Assembly: GCA_010015655.1 (NCBI GenBank)
Contig: ML976658.1
Span: 201,787 to 265,786, forward strand
DNA length: 64,000 nt
Origin: Bimuria novae-zelandiae CBS 107.79
Lineage: Eukaryota; Ascomycota; Dothideomycetes; Pleosporales; Didymosphaeriaceae
Direction: 5' to 3'
Shown: piece by piece, positions 36,459 to 46,902 of the stretch
Position numbering within the stretch: position 1 is the stretch's first letter
How the letters are laid out: each line of letters starts with the position of its first letter
The notes under the pieces: model-generated
Database searches by the model: none
The model's input: only the letters and a program-made list of their open reading frames with translations
What the model was told of the DNA's origin: nothing
Translations under genes and position numbers: made by a program

Positions 36459-37399
36459 ATGAATCCCGAGTGGTACGTAACCTCCGCCTTCATATTCAGC
36501 GCCGCTCTTTGCTTGCCCTTGACGTCCTCTATGCTGGCAACATATCACTAACTGAACTTCGCAGAGTTCCACCTAGCTGAGTTCTGCACGTTACTTGTGC
36601 CGACCTCCGTACCGTCTCCGACGGAGCCCCACTGATGCATCCCTCGTAGATACGACTACCTCTTTAAGCTCTTGCTCATCGGCGACTCCGGCGTCGGAAA
36701 GTCGTGTCTGTTGCTCCGATTCGCAGACGATACCTACACCGAGAGCTACATCTCCACCATCGGCGTGGACTTCGTACGTGCCCGATATGCGACATGTCAG
36801 AGTCTGAGGAGGCTAACGTGTGCGCAGAAAATCCGAACCATCGAGCTCGACGGCAAGACTGTCAAGCTGCAAATCGTACGCTTACACTATGTTCGTAGAT
36901 GCGCGATATACTGACCGGACACAGTGGGACACAGCTGGCCAGGAGCGTTTCCGCACCATCACCTCGTCGTACTACCGGGGTGCCCACGGCATCTGCGTTG
37001 TTTACGATGTCACTGATATGGATTCATTCAACAACGTGAAGCAGTGGCTGCAGGAGATCGACCGATATGCCACCGAGGGTGTCAACAAGCTGTTGGTGGG
37101 CAACAAGTCCGATATGGCTGATAAGAAGGTGGTTGAGTACACCGTGGCAAAGGTACGGCTGCCTCCAAACACCTGCCGTTTCGCACGCTGACACCATGTT
37201 ACAGGAGTTCGCCGACAGCCTCGGAATTCCATTCCTCGAGACCTCCGCCAAGAGTGCGACTAACGTCGAGCAAGCCTTCTTGACCATGGCCCGCCAAATC
37301 AAGGAGCGCATGGGCACAACCACAGCCAACACCAAGCCCACAGTGCCCATCGGGCAAGGCCAAGGCGTACAGAGCGGCTCCGGCGGTGGCTGCTGCTAG
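36459..37399 (+). CDS. YPT1: Rab GTPase Ypt1 (Rab1 family)
   Basis: Five exons, 36459-36469, 36650-36773, 36828-36875, 36925-37152 and 37205-37399, give 606 nt (201 residues). All GTPase boxes are present: GDSGVGKS (P-loop), the switch-I threonine in STIGVDF, WDTAGQE, NKSD and ETSAK. The C-terminus GGGCC carries the double cysteine for geranylgeranylation. The N-terminus [15 protein letters not shown] is the Rab1/Ypt1 signature and sets the first exon at only 11 nt, followed by a 180-nt intron. Its donor must be GTGGTA, because the nearby GTACGT would create an in-frame stop at the splice junction. Ypt1 controls ER-to-Golgi traffic and autophagosome formation. The third intron splits the codons just before WDTAGQE. 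Confidence 0.94.
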
Positions 37400-38234
37400 A
37401 GCATCGGCTTATGGTTATGAGTACACAGACTGGCGTGGGTGTTATACGGGCTCGGTCACAACGCTTGTGGCCACGATCTTCCTCCCAGCGATGCGCTGTT
37501 CATGTCCGTCATTCCTCGGTCTTCCTTGCATGGTCTAGATGGAGTGCACAGGTCACACGTTCATATCCCGTCTGTTTGGAATACTCTGGTTCTTGGTAGC
37601 GACTTTGCTGCATCTCACGGGCTCGGGTGACCGATTGCGACAGCGATGGAAGTGCGTTACGAGGCTGAATAGTGAGAAGAGACTGCTGCACGGCCATTTT
37701 GTGTTGATCACGGGCGTCTTTCATGTTTCTTGGGTTGTTTCCTAGAGGTCTGCAATCACATATTTCCTGATCGCTCTACGTGATAGTCTTGCTTGCTTGC
37801 GTGATCCGTGAAAGCTCTTATCACTGTCCCAGTACCTTTTCCTAACGTCTCTCAAATCAATCCTATTTAGGGCGTGCGCCATTCCGCGTTGCAAAGACTG
37901 GAGGATTCCTTAGCGAGGTGACGTACGCCCTCTTAGGCAACCAGCGACCTTCATAAGAGCTCGAATATGGCTGTGCACACCGTCACTCGCATTCGTTCCG
38001 CTTCTTTGCGCGTAGAGTTGGAGTGCCCTCATTCTCCTGGACGTCGAGCGAAGCAAAGCGACCCTTCCAAGCGACACATTGGACACAAAGCGAGCCGCGA
38101 ACACCATGACAATATCGACCCGCAACGTCTAAACGAACGTGCAGCTAGTCCTTCGCTTTTGCGTCCCGTGTAGCAACGCGGAGCAGTTTGCCAACGAATC
38201 GAATTCTGCCGTCCACCCGTCCAGTAAGAGCAGG
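37400..38234. other. Intergenic region between YPT1 and the MFS gene
   Basis: About 830 bp. It holds the YPT1 3' end and the MFS promoter. No open frame has recognisable domains. The frame upstream of 38235 continues the MFS reading frame back to a GTG codon, but it has no ATG and no membrane-protein character, so it is treated as leader. Confidence 0.5.
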
Positions 38235-39864
38235 ATGTCGGTCCAAAGCCGTGTCTCGCGCGCCCTCCAATGGCTTGCCGACGAACTCGGTCTTCAAACC
38301 ATGAGGACGGCCGGTAAAGATGTCTACATCCTGATCCTCGCCCGGTACCTTCGACTTTTCGCCTACGGCGCCGTCGCGTTGATCCTCGCCCTCTATTTCG
38401 AGACGCTGGGCTTCTCGGACGCGCAAATAGGGCTGTTCATGACACTGACTCTCCTCGGCGATGTGTTTGTTAGTCTGCTTCTTACTTTGATCGCGGACTC
38501 TCTAGGACGCAGGAAGACGTTGTTTCTGGGTGCGATATCTATGGCTGTGTCAGGTGCTGTCTTCGCACTCACAAGCAACTACATAACCCTTCTCTTCGCC
38601 GCTATTATCGGCGTGATCAGTCCTACCGGAAACGAAATTGGGCCGTTCCGCGCGATTGAAGAGTCTACGCTTGCGCACCTGGTGGAAGAGAAGAAGCGGA
38701 GCGACGTGTTTACTTGGTATGTTGTTTTGGCTGTGTTGGGTACCGCGAGCGGGCTTCTTGTCGGGGGGCTGGCTGTGGACTCCATGCAAGGCTTGCAGGG
38801 CTGGTCGGAGCTTGATGCTTATAGAGCTATGTTTTGGATCTATACGGCGCTGGGGTGCGTCAAGGCTCTCATGACGCTGTTCTTGAGCTCTCGGTGCGAA
38901 CATGGTGCCGAGAAAGAGTCCACGGAAGACAGCAATGGAGAGACGGAGCCTCTGCTCAATGGAAATGGGAGAGAGGCCAGCCCTCCGATGCCGCCTGGAC
39001 ACAAGAAAAAGACGAAATGGTGGAACGCGTTCACCCAAATATCGAAACGTACGCGCTGGACTTTACTCAAGCTATGCAGCGTCTTCTTTTTGGATTCGTT
39101 GGGTAGTGGAATGGTCCCGTTCTCTCTCATCAACTTTTATCTAGAGCGCAAGTTCCATCTAGAGAAAGGGAAGCTTGGTGGCATCATGTCAGCTACCTGG
39201 TAGGTCGCGATTTCACTCGGTGTTCAATCGTTCACACATGTTAATTCGACACAGGGCCATCTCAACTATCGGCAACGTACTAGCAGCATCGATCGCGAAA
39301 CGTATCGGGCTCATCCAAGCCATGGTAGCCACCCATCTGCCTAGTGCCATCTTTCTTGCTCTGCTTCCGGCTCCACCAGGGCTACCACTTACCATATGTC
39401 TGCTGGTCGCACGAGCGGTGCTAAACAGCATGGACCAAGCACCCCGCGCAGCCTTCCTCTCTATCGTAGTCCTCCCACAAGAGCGCACGGCTGTGATGGG
39501 CGTAGTCAACATCCTCAAGACGCTCTCACAATCAGCCGGGCCGTCGGTAACAGGCCTTCTCGCAGGCCACAACTCGTTCTGGGTAGCATTCGTAGCCGCA
39601 GGATCCCTCAAGGGCACATACGATCTGCTGCTGCTTGCCTTTTTCGCGGGCCGCGTGCACCAACCAACCGACCCTAAACTAACGGGCGAAACGGACACAG
39701 AGCAGAACAACCGAACCCCTGAAACAGGCTTAGACATTCCAGAAGACGAATCGGAGGTTGACGCCACCACGGCGATGATGATCTCTTCCGTGCCCGCAGA
39801 GGGAGCGCTGATGGCGAGCCCCCTTTCGGCCTCAGGGTCCAGTCCAGCACGCTCTCGGCCATGA
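38235..39864 (+). CDS. Major facilitator superfamily transporter
   Basis: Two exons, 38235-39199 and 39255-39864 (55-nt intron, GTAGGT...ACACAG), give 524 residues. The ATG at 38235 is the first methionine of the frame. Hydrophobic segments follow (RLFAYGAVALILALYFETLG onward). The cytoplasmic loop between helices 2 and 3 carries the MFS motif DSLGRRKTL. A hydrophilic central loop (about residues 215-265, with STEDSNGETEPLLNGNG) separates two six-helix halves, and the tail after HQPTDPK is acidic and disordered. The splice restores ATW-AISTIGNVLAASIAKRIG in the second half. The family moves small solutes with proton coupling or facilitated transport; the substrate cannot be told from sequence. 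Confidence 0.88.
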
Positions 39865-40423
39865 GGTAACGCACAAAACCGACATGGCTGGTGCAATCGA
39901 GGGATAATCTGAGCTGTCCCGCGGGGTGTTGCTGAGTCGCACAGAGCGGCATGCGGTGTTTGATCGACTACACAGGGTGACGTAGCTGAAAACGGCTAGA
40001 GTGTTCTGGACCCTGCATGAAAAGCGTCCGGGGTTTCGGGACGTTTTTGACGATAAGGACACCGAGAACAGTCATCTTCCACTCCTAAACTTCGACACTG
40101 CTCTTGCGCATGCTCTCTGCGCCTGTGGACTTTGTGCGTGACTTGTATACCCTTATACTCTCCTTTGAGCCACTCTTTTCCACCGTTCCTTCCCTTCCGG
40201 CGTCCAAGGGCGCTTTGAGCCGCATTTTCAGGGTCCACGATACGGCTCAGCCCTACGCGTAGTTCCCAACCCGTTCCACATCTCAGTCAAGAAGAGGAGG
40301 CGTGCTCGAGGTTGGCCTTGATACCCTTTCGCGCTTCCTTCTATTGCACTCTCAGTGCTATCTGGCATCTGAATCGTTTTCCCCTGACATTGGGCATCGC
40401 CGAACCGGGCCGATTGGTACAGC
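39865..40423. other. Intergenic region between the MFS and PABA-synthase genes
   Basis: About 560 bp with no recognisable gene; presumably the MFS 3' end and the PABA-synthase promoter. A pyrimidine-rich tract (TTCCTTCTATTGCACTCTC) near 40340 lies about 80 bp before the start codon. Confidence 0.45.
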
Positions 40424-43218
40424 ATGACCCCGGCACCCGCGACGGGTCGCCCCCGGATTTTGTACCTGGACGCATACGACTCCTTCTCCAACAACATCAT
40501 TGCTCAGCTCGAGCAGTGTACCGATGCTGAGGTCGTCAAATGCTACATTGACAGTGACCCTGAGACTTGGCATATTTCGGAGTCCGCCAAGTCACAAACT
40601 GCCACGCCTGCAGCCTTTATAAATTATGCCAAAGCCTTCGACGCCATTGTTGCGGGACCTGGACCTGGATCGGCGACGTGCGATGAGGATGTGGGTTGGA
40701 TCAAAGTACTGTGGAAACTTCAAGAGGAGGACATGATTCCCGTTCTCAGCATATGTCTGGGCTTCCAGTCTATGTGCCACGCCTTTGGTGCGGATATACA
40801 AAGGCTTCAAGAACCAAGGCATGGCTTGATTGCCGAGATTCTGCATTCTAGTGCATCAATATTCAATAGCGTTAGGCGGCTGCAAACAACGCAGTATCAC
40901 TCACTACAGGTCATGCTTGACCACCGCATACAGACCACGAGGGCCGTCCGCTACCCCACCGAGTTGTGGAAACCTACAGAAAAATGCCCGGACCTTCAAC
41001 CACTCGCTTGGGACTTTGATAACAAGCAAAACGGGGCTGTGCTCATGGCTGCGAGACATACAAGCAATCCCTTTTGGGGCGTTCAATTCCACCCGGAGTC
41101 AATATGCACAAATGACGGGGGCGCGCAGATCATCCAGAACTGGTGGAACGAGGCCAGGTCATGGAACTATAAGAGCAATTCGAAGATTTTCATGGATGCC
41201 GGGATCCTTCGGGGCACCGTTGGAAGCTCACCATCTCAGCCCAAGCTCTCTTCCATCGAAGCGCTAGCTACACGTCTGGTACACGGAGATGGAGTATGCC
41301 CGGTTGAGCGGACGATACTCAATGTGCAATGCGCTACTACGGGAAGCGGACGATTGACCGTGTCCGACATGGTAGAGCTTTTCGAGGGTCCTCGCGGCGA
41401 GGCTATTGTTCTAGAGTCAGGTTTACAGAGGGACCTGCGACCTATGGCGGCGGGCACGGGGCGGCATAGCATAATTGGCCTAATCATTCCTGGAGAGACG
41501 ATGCGCCTACACTACTCCACCCACAATCATGTCATGGAGCTAAGGAATGGCAATGACAAGGTCGTGCAAAAATGGCACACCCAAGATCCATGGCAGTGGA
41601 TCAAACTCGTCACGGCGCAGCTCAGGGGCATGCTGGGCGAAAAGCCCAAGACTACGACCTGGGCACCCTTTTGGGGTGGCTTCATGGGCTATGCATCATA
41701 CGAGGCTGGTCTAGAGACCATCAACGTCCAACCTAGGGAAGAAGCTCAATGTCCGGACATCTGTTTTGCTTACATCACCCGGAGTATTGTAGTAGATCAT
41801 CACCTGAAGAAGATCTACATCCAAAGCATACGCAGCACAGACGATGGGGCATGGATTAGCGAGTCTCTCGAAAAGCTCTACGATGCTGTGGGCAGGAAGA
41901 GTCTGGAGTCGTCACCAAACGCGACTCCACTGCCCAGGCCTAACCCTTTCGAGCAGCAAGACCCGACCCTCAGCACCTACCTCGCCTCATGTACGCAATC
42001 CGTTGCTGATCGTGATGCCTACTGTGCCTCTGTTTTAGCCAGTCAAAAGCACATCGCAGATGGTAAGTGAAACCGCATGTTTTCCTCTTATACGCATACT
42101 CATCTTGAATGCCAGGCCAAAGCTACGAACTTTGTCTCACAACCGCAAACGAGATTCATGCTCGCAAGCCTCGCATCTGCCGCCTCTCTAGAACTGAAGT
42201 CAATGAGCTTTCATGGAAGCTCTACAAGCGGCTGACATCCCGCAACACTGCTCCCTTCAGCGCATACATGCGTCTACACAACGTGCATGTCCTCAGTTCA
42301 TCGCCCGAGCGGTACATCAGCTGGGACCGCCAGCAGACGGCGCAGTGTCGACCCATCAAAGGCACTGTGTCGAAAGACCCGGGTGTGACCGCTGCGCACG
42401 CACATGATATTCTCTCGTCACCCAAAGAACGCGCCGAGAACCTCATGATCGTCGATCTCGTTCGACATCAACTTCACAGCGTATATGGCGCCGGCAACGT
42501 CAACGTCAGCCAACTCATGCAAGTCGAAGAATACGAAACCGTTTTCCAGCTTGTCTCAGTCGTCGAAGGGATCCCACCTTCAATATGCAGCCAGCAATCG
42601 CAGACCCCAGACTACGCCTGGCAACACACACCCTACTCCAGCTCTACATCCACCACCCAACACCAGGCTCAGCACGAAGAGCAAATGCTGGGCTTCGAAG
42701 CATTTACGAAATCTCTACCACCAGGCAGCATGACAGGCGCGCCGAAAAAGCGCTCCTGCGAACTCCTCCACCCCCTCGAAGGACCCACCCGCCGTCGCGG
42801 CATCTACTCCGGCGTCCTCGGCTACCTCGACATCGGCGGCGCCGGCGACTTCAGCGTCGTCATCCGCACAGCTGTTAAAATCGACACCGCCAACCCCGCT
42901 TCCGCCACCGAAGACGTCTGGACCATCGGGGCCGGCGGCGCCATCACCGCGCTTAGCGACCCGCACGACGAGTACGAGGAAATGCTGGCGAAGTTCCGCA
43001 GTACGGCGAGGGCGTTTGAGGATTCGCAGGATCCGCATGTTGAGGAGGTCGAGAAGACGGATTTGAGAGGCGTGTGGAGTCGGCTGATGGAGGTGGAGGA
43101 GCCGGGGGATGGGGATGAAGATGTGCCGAGTCCGCGGTTATTGTTGCGCACGTTGCAGGATTTTCAGGCGGGGCTGTTGTCAGGGGTAGTGAGGACGACA
43201 GATGGCGTTGTGAGATGA
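40424..43218 (+). CDS. Bifunctional para-aminobenzoate (ADC) synthase
   Basis: Two exons, 40424-42062 and 42116-43218 (53-nt intron GTAAGT...CCAG), give 913 residues. Residues about 10-230 form a class I glutamine amidotransferase: the nucleophile C111 lies in SICLGFQS and the catalytic H223/E225 in QFHPES. Residues about 300-880 form the chorismate-binding component: PIKGT at 626-630 has the lysine that distinguishes aminodeoxychorismate synthase from anthranilate synthase (PIAGT), followed by GSMTGAPKK at about 750-758 and SGVLGYLDIGG. It aminates chorismate to 4-amino-4-deoxychorismate, on the way to p-aminobenzoate and folate, in the cytosol. Fused Pab proteins (yeast Abz1) have this order. 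A low-complexity insert rich in Gln, Ser and Thr (about 698-735) sits before the GSMTGAPKK motif, and a C-terminal tail of about 60 residues is non-conserved. Confidence 0.94.
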
Positions 43219-43640
43219 GACGGTTGGGATTGGAGTGTGGGTTTGGAATTGAGGATTTAGAGGGGGGTGATACCTTAGAGTGCGGAAGGCGCGAGCTTGG
43301 TTCATCTTTGTTTATTGGTTGATAGAATAGAATAGATTGTTTTGTACACGGCATTGTAGACTTTGGATGTAGAGCTTATGTATTGTGTTCTTGCTCGTGA
43401 AGTAATGCTAGTTGAGGAGACGCTCTGACACGAGGCGCAGGTGTGAGGGAAAGGTCAATCGAGCGAAACTGAGATCATGTTATAGCGGACATATAAGCGA
43501 CGTAGTTACCGTACAGCTAGATGTTATCGGTACCCACAGCCCCATAGACAGGGCAAGCTTGTAAATTGGGACGCATGAAACAAGAAGAAAGAATCACATA
43601 CCATCAACCTCCTTCGTGCAGTGCCAGATGCTCTACAGGA
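43219..43640. other. Convergent intergenic region
   Basis: About 420 bp between the PABA-synthase stop codon and the transporter pseudogene on the opposite strand. No gene is seen. The sequence is still GC-balanced, not RIP-mutated. Confidence 0.5.
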
Positions 43641-43699
43641 TTATTCGTTGCGTTTCCCGCTCAAGCACCCTGCTATTAGCTTCACTTTGCGCAACTTCA

Positions 43700-44144
43700 C
43701 CTTCAACACGTGAGCAGCGCGACCCATGTAAGATGATCGAAAAGGCTCCAAAGCCCCAGCGCCAACCAACATCCTCATAGAAGCCCCTCGCCTGCTGTAG
43801 GTCCAGCAAATGCAATGATAATAATGTAGGGCGACCTCGTGAATGCGAAAGTCAGACCTTGATTGCGGAGATGCGACGTGTCGCTGGTAATGACGTCGAT
43901 GGAATAGATGACACCGGAGAAGGCAATCGAGTAGAAGACTTGCGCTGTGCAGAAACTGGAGTGTGCTGGCGCAAGCTATCAAGATAAGCCCCAGGGTCGC
44001 AAACGCGATCTTCAGCGGGAGGCCCTCCGCACGACCCCAGATGTACAGGATTTTGGCCATGAGAATGTAGGTCGCGGTTGACATGCAAGATGAGATGATA
44101 GAGATGACGGATAGGAGGGAGTACTCTTCCCACTGGTTCGTTTC
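43700..44144 (-). pseudogene. Fragment of an MFS siderophore-iron transporter, frameshifted
   Basis: Minus-strand translation gives EEYSLLSVISIISSCMSTAT and LMAKILYIWGRAEGLPLKIA, followed by LGLILIACASTLQ. These match the helix 2-4 region of fungal siderophore-iron transporters (MirB/Sit1 type, with their KxxIWGRxEG motif). The frame then shifts near 43951 and continues as TAQVFYSIAFSGVIYSIDVI and TSDTSHLRNQGLTFAFT. It shifts again near 43787 to FYEDVGWRWGFGAFSIILHG. The N-terminal helix and everything after about helix 6 are missing. No splice sites explain the shifts, because no residues are skipped. The fragment begins only 14 bp after the HET gene's stop codon, so it is a truncated remnant and not an active gene. 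Confidence 0.75.
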
Positions 44145-44157
44145 CGCGAGGGACGTG

Positions 44158-46902
44158 CTAATGCAAAATGTACTGGCGGAGCTCTCGTTCTCCGTCTTTC
44201 CACTGGTCGACTGCTTTGCCATTCATGTAACCGTGAATGTATACATCACCCACGTATCTATACTCGCCTCGCGTTCCTTCAGGTCGAATAAGTACTGGTG
44301 TAGGGCAGCCTAATGGAATCACCACTGTATCGCCAGCAGTCATGAACCCCGACCCCATTCCCATTTCCCCGTCTTCGGTGATGCAGAAGCAGCGTCCCAT
44401 CATTTGCGAGCCGAAGTGTTCTTGAAGGAAGCGCCTTCGATCTTCCGCCTTGACACCCACATCGGCATCAATGTAGCGCTGAAGTTCCTCATCGAGAGGC
44501 AAGCGCGGTATCCTTTGGTGAGCCAAAGAGGCGAAAACATGATAGCATGCCGCCCTCCACGAATCGATCTTCCAGCCTGGAGGTAGCTGATCAAGGGATA
44601 GTGTGCTACAGAATTCTTCTTGTCTCGCTTGATTTTCACCGTCTTCCGTGTTGCTGAGCAACTGAGCGCGCCAATGGATGAATGCCATGATATAGTCGGC
44701 TAACGTACATAGAGTACCAACAGCAATTCCATGACTTCGGATGGTGCCAAGATGTATTGCCGACATCTGCAACTTTCTTCGATCATCTAGAACTCGCGCC
44801 ACAGCTTTTTTTGGGCCTGATGCTGAAAACTCGTAGGATTGTCCTAGGGCCGTTGTTTCAGGGTTGTGAGACCAGTCAGGCACCCAGGTGGGCAGGCTCG
44901 AGCCTGTATGAAGTGGAAAATGCACGGCCTCGCACATGACATCTAATCGTTCTGTGGTGCAGAGTAGGTAGTCGAATACTCTTACAAATATCTCTTTAAC
45001 CGAAAGACCATAGTCGACGGGGAACTCATTGCGAATCTCTTCCGCGAGTAACCCCAGAATGTCGTAGAGTTTGTCTTTAGGATCCGCGCTCAACTTCCTT
45101 CGACAAACGCGCAGGACTTCTAGAAGTGATTCTTCGCCTAGTCCGCGGAAGGAACTCACGTCCGGGATACTGCTAGGACCGTGGTAAGCCAACACTTGCG
45201 AATAGGTAAAATGTGTCGAAGAGGCTCGCAGCCCACCGTTATTGATGCTCCCAGTGAAATGACGATCGATCAACCCTTTGTGGGCCCGGAAGGCGTTGCA
45301 TGAAAGTCGATATATTGACCACGGAACAGCCATAGCGCCACAATACACAGTAATCTCTCGAGCGTTGAAAACCTCTTGCACTGGCCACAGACGTGACCAG
45401 TATTCTCTTTCGAAGAGAGCGACCACGGAAGAGAGTTGTGCCTTTCCGGCAGTGGAAGAAGTGAGTGATCTGAGAACCTCGCTATTGCTCGCTGATGCCG
45501 TGATCTCGATCAAAGTTTGCATCGCTGTGTCGCTCTCATCTGCTTCTAGTCCAAGCCATATTGCAACGGACGTGGCGCGGGAGTAGATTTAAGCCATCAG
45601 TTGAACCTGCTGGGTTCGCTCATTGGTGTTCCGCTGGTCGATGCACAGAGCATCTATCCATACCAGCACACTTTCCTTCTTCGCTCTCAAAGCAAAGAGG
45701 GCACCATGTAAGCTAGCAGCAACAGGGATTTCGATTCCTTCGAGCCGAATCGTTTTCCTGTCGTCAGTATCGCCCCACGCGTATGAAACTGCGATATAAC
45801 TTGGCGGATCCTCGAGCGAGTAGTGCACAAGCTCACACTTAATGGGAGACATTTTTCGAGGCAGAATTCGAACGAGTCGAAATTGGAACGCACCCAATGG
45901 CTTGTAGCGATAGACGTTTTCGCCGAGCACTCCGGGCACTGATGGTAATACTGACGGCCGAGGTGACGTTTCTGAAACCAGGGAGGCTGCACCTCCGGAT
46001 AACAATCTATAGCCAGAAGGAGAGTAATCAGGCCTAGAGCCGTCAAGTAGGATGTCGTCTAGTGCAACAATAGAACTACCTGGAACAGATTGTGGTTGTT
46101 GCAAAGAGCGCATCCTGTCATTGCGGGACGTAGCCATGTTAAGCACACTATCGGGTATTTGAGATGAATGCGATCGATCTTGAGTTCGCCGCATGGTAGG
46201 AGGTAACAGGACGTACTTCGTATATCCCCTGTCACGCGACGCATCTCTAATAGCATCGCCACGATATCGAACGGAGGTCTCATCGTCATCATCGTAACTG
46301 AAACCGTTGTGGGTCCGGATTAAACGCCGAGAGCTTGTTTTTCGGGACGAATGAGGCTGCTTTCCGTCACGGAATCCGAAGTTCGTCTGCCACGGAGCTT
46401 GCGGGCTAGGGCTCCTAGAACTTCTGGTGACCGGCCCTGCATCGATTGGCTCCCACTGGCTATCGTCACCTACGGGGGAGACACATGGAGGCGAAGGAAC
46501 GCGTTTGCGTGACCAACCTGGTGGGACTGGGATCTCCTCCTGGTCTTCTACCATATGAAGACCAGAAGGTTCGTTATCGTAGGAATGGCTATCCGGCGAC
46601 GAAGATAGTCCGAGGCCAGATGCTACTCTCGGGGGCGACGGGATCTGTAGCCTCGTTAAAGTAGGTGATCCTGTACGCCTCCATTTATGCTGTCTGTCGG
46701 TCCCCCGTTCATCTGTTGGGTGGTGATCGACTGTTTCATTATCGGAATCATAGTTGAGCTGCGCTCGGGATTGCTCGCCGCCACGCTCGTCATGTGACCG
46801 ATGCCGCCGCCGATTCAGTGAACGAGGCGCCTCCGGACCGCGTAATTCGCTATCATCCTTCCAGAAACGATGTCCATTATCATTTTTGTAGATCCGCGGC
46901 AT
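44158..46902 (-). pseudogene. HET-domain (heterokaryon incompatibility) gene with one in-frame stop
   Basis: A continuous minus-strand frame runs from ATG 46902 (MPRIYKNDNGH) to a stop at 44158, interrupted only by TAA at 45589-45591. Residues about 1-335 are disordered and rich in Arg, Ser and Asp. The HET domain follows: YRYKPL, then YIAVSYAWGD (the family's best-conserved block), VLVWIDALCIDQ and NERTQQVQLMA, then the TAA, then IYSRATSVAIWLGLEADESD. It continues WSRLWPVQE and ends with the usual tail (DVYIHGYMNGKAVD). The coding text runs unbroken on both sides of the TAA and no intron fits, so it is a nonsense mutation. CAA-to-TAA is a CpA-to-TpA change, the kind RIP makes. HET proteins trigger cell death after fusion of incompatible hyphae. 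As it stands the product would be cut to about 437 residues, inside the HET domain. Readthrough or a sequencing error are alternatives. Confidence 0.85.

Noticed and set aside
36186..36572. 128-codon minus-strand frame
   Set aside because: It overlaps the YPT1 start and 5' leader on the opposite strand and has no domain.
38139..38234. N-terminal extension of the MFS gene
   Set aside because: The frame extends only to a GTG codon; the first ATG is at 38235 and the extension has no conserved character.
33133..43218. Possible secondary-metabolite or other functional gene cluster on the plus strand
   Set aside because: The epimerase, YHM2, YPT1, MFS transporter and PABA synthase are mainly housekeeping genes of unrelated pathways with their own promoters; no backbone enzyme is present.
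45530..45620. Intron explaining the TAA in the HET gene
   Set aside because: The only nearby GT...AG pair (GTTCAA...CTAG, 61 nt) would shift the frame and remove the conserved IYSRATSVAIWLG block.
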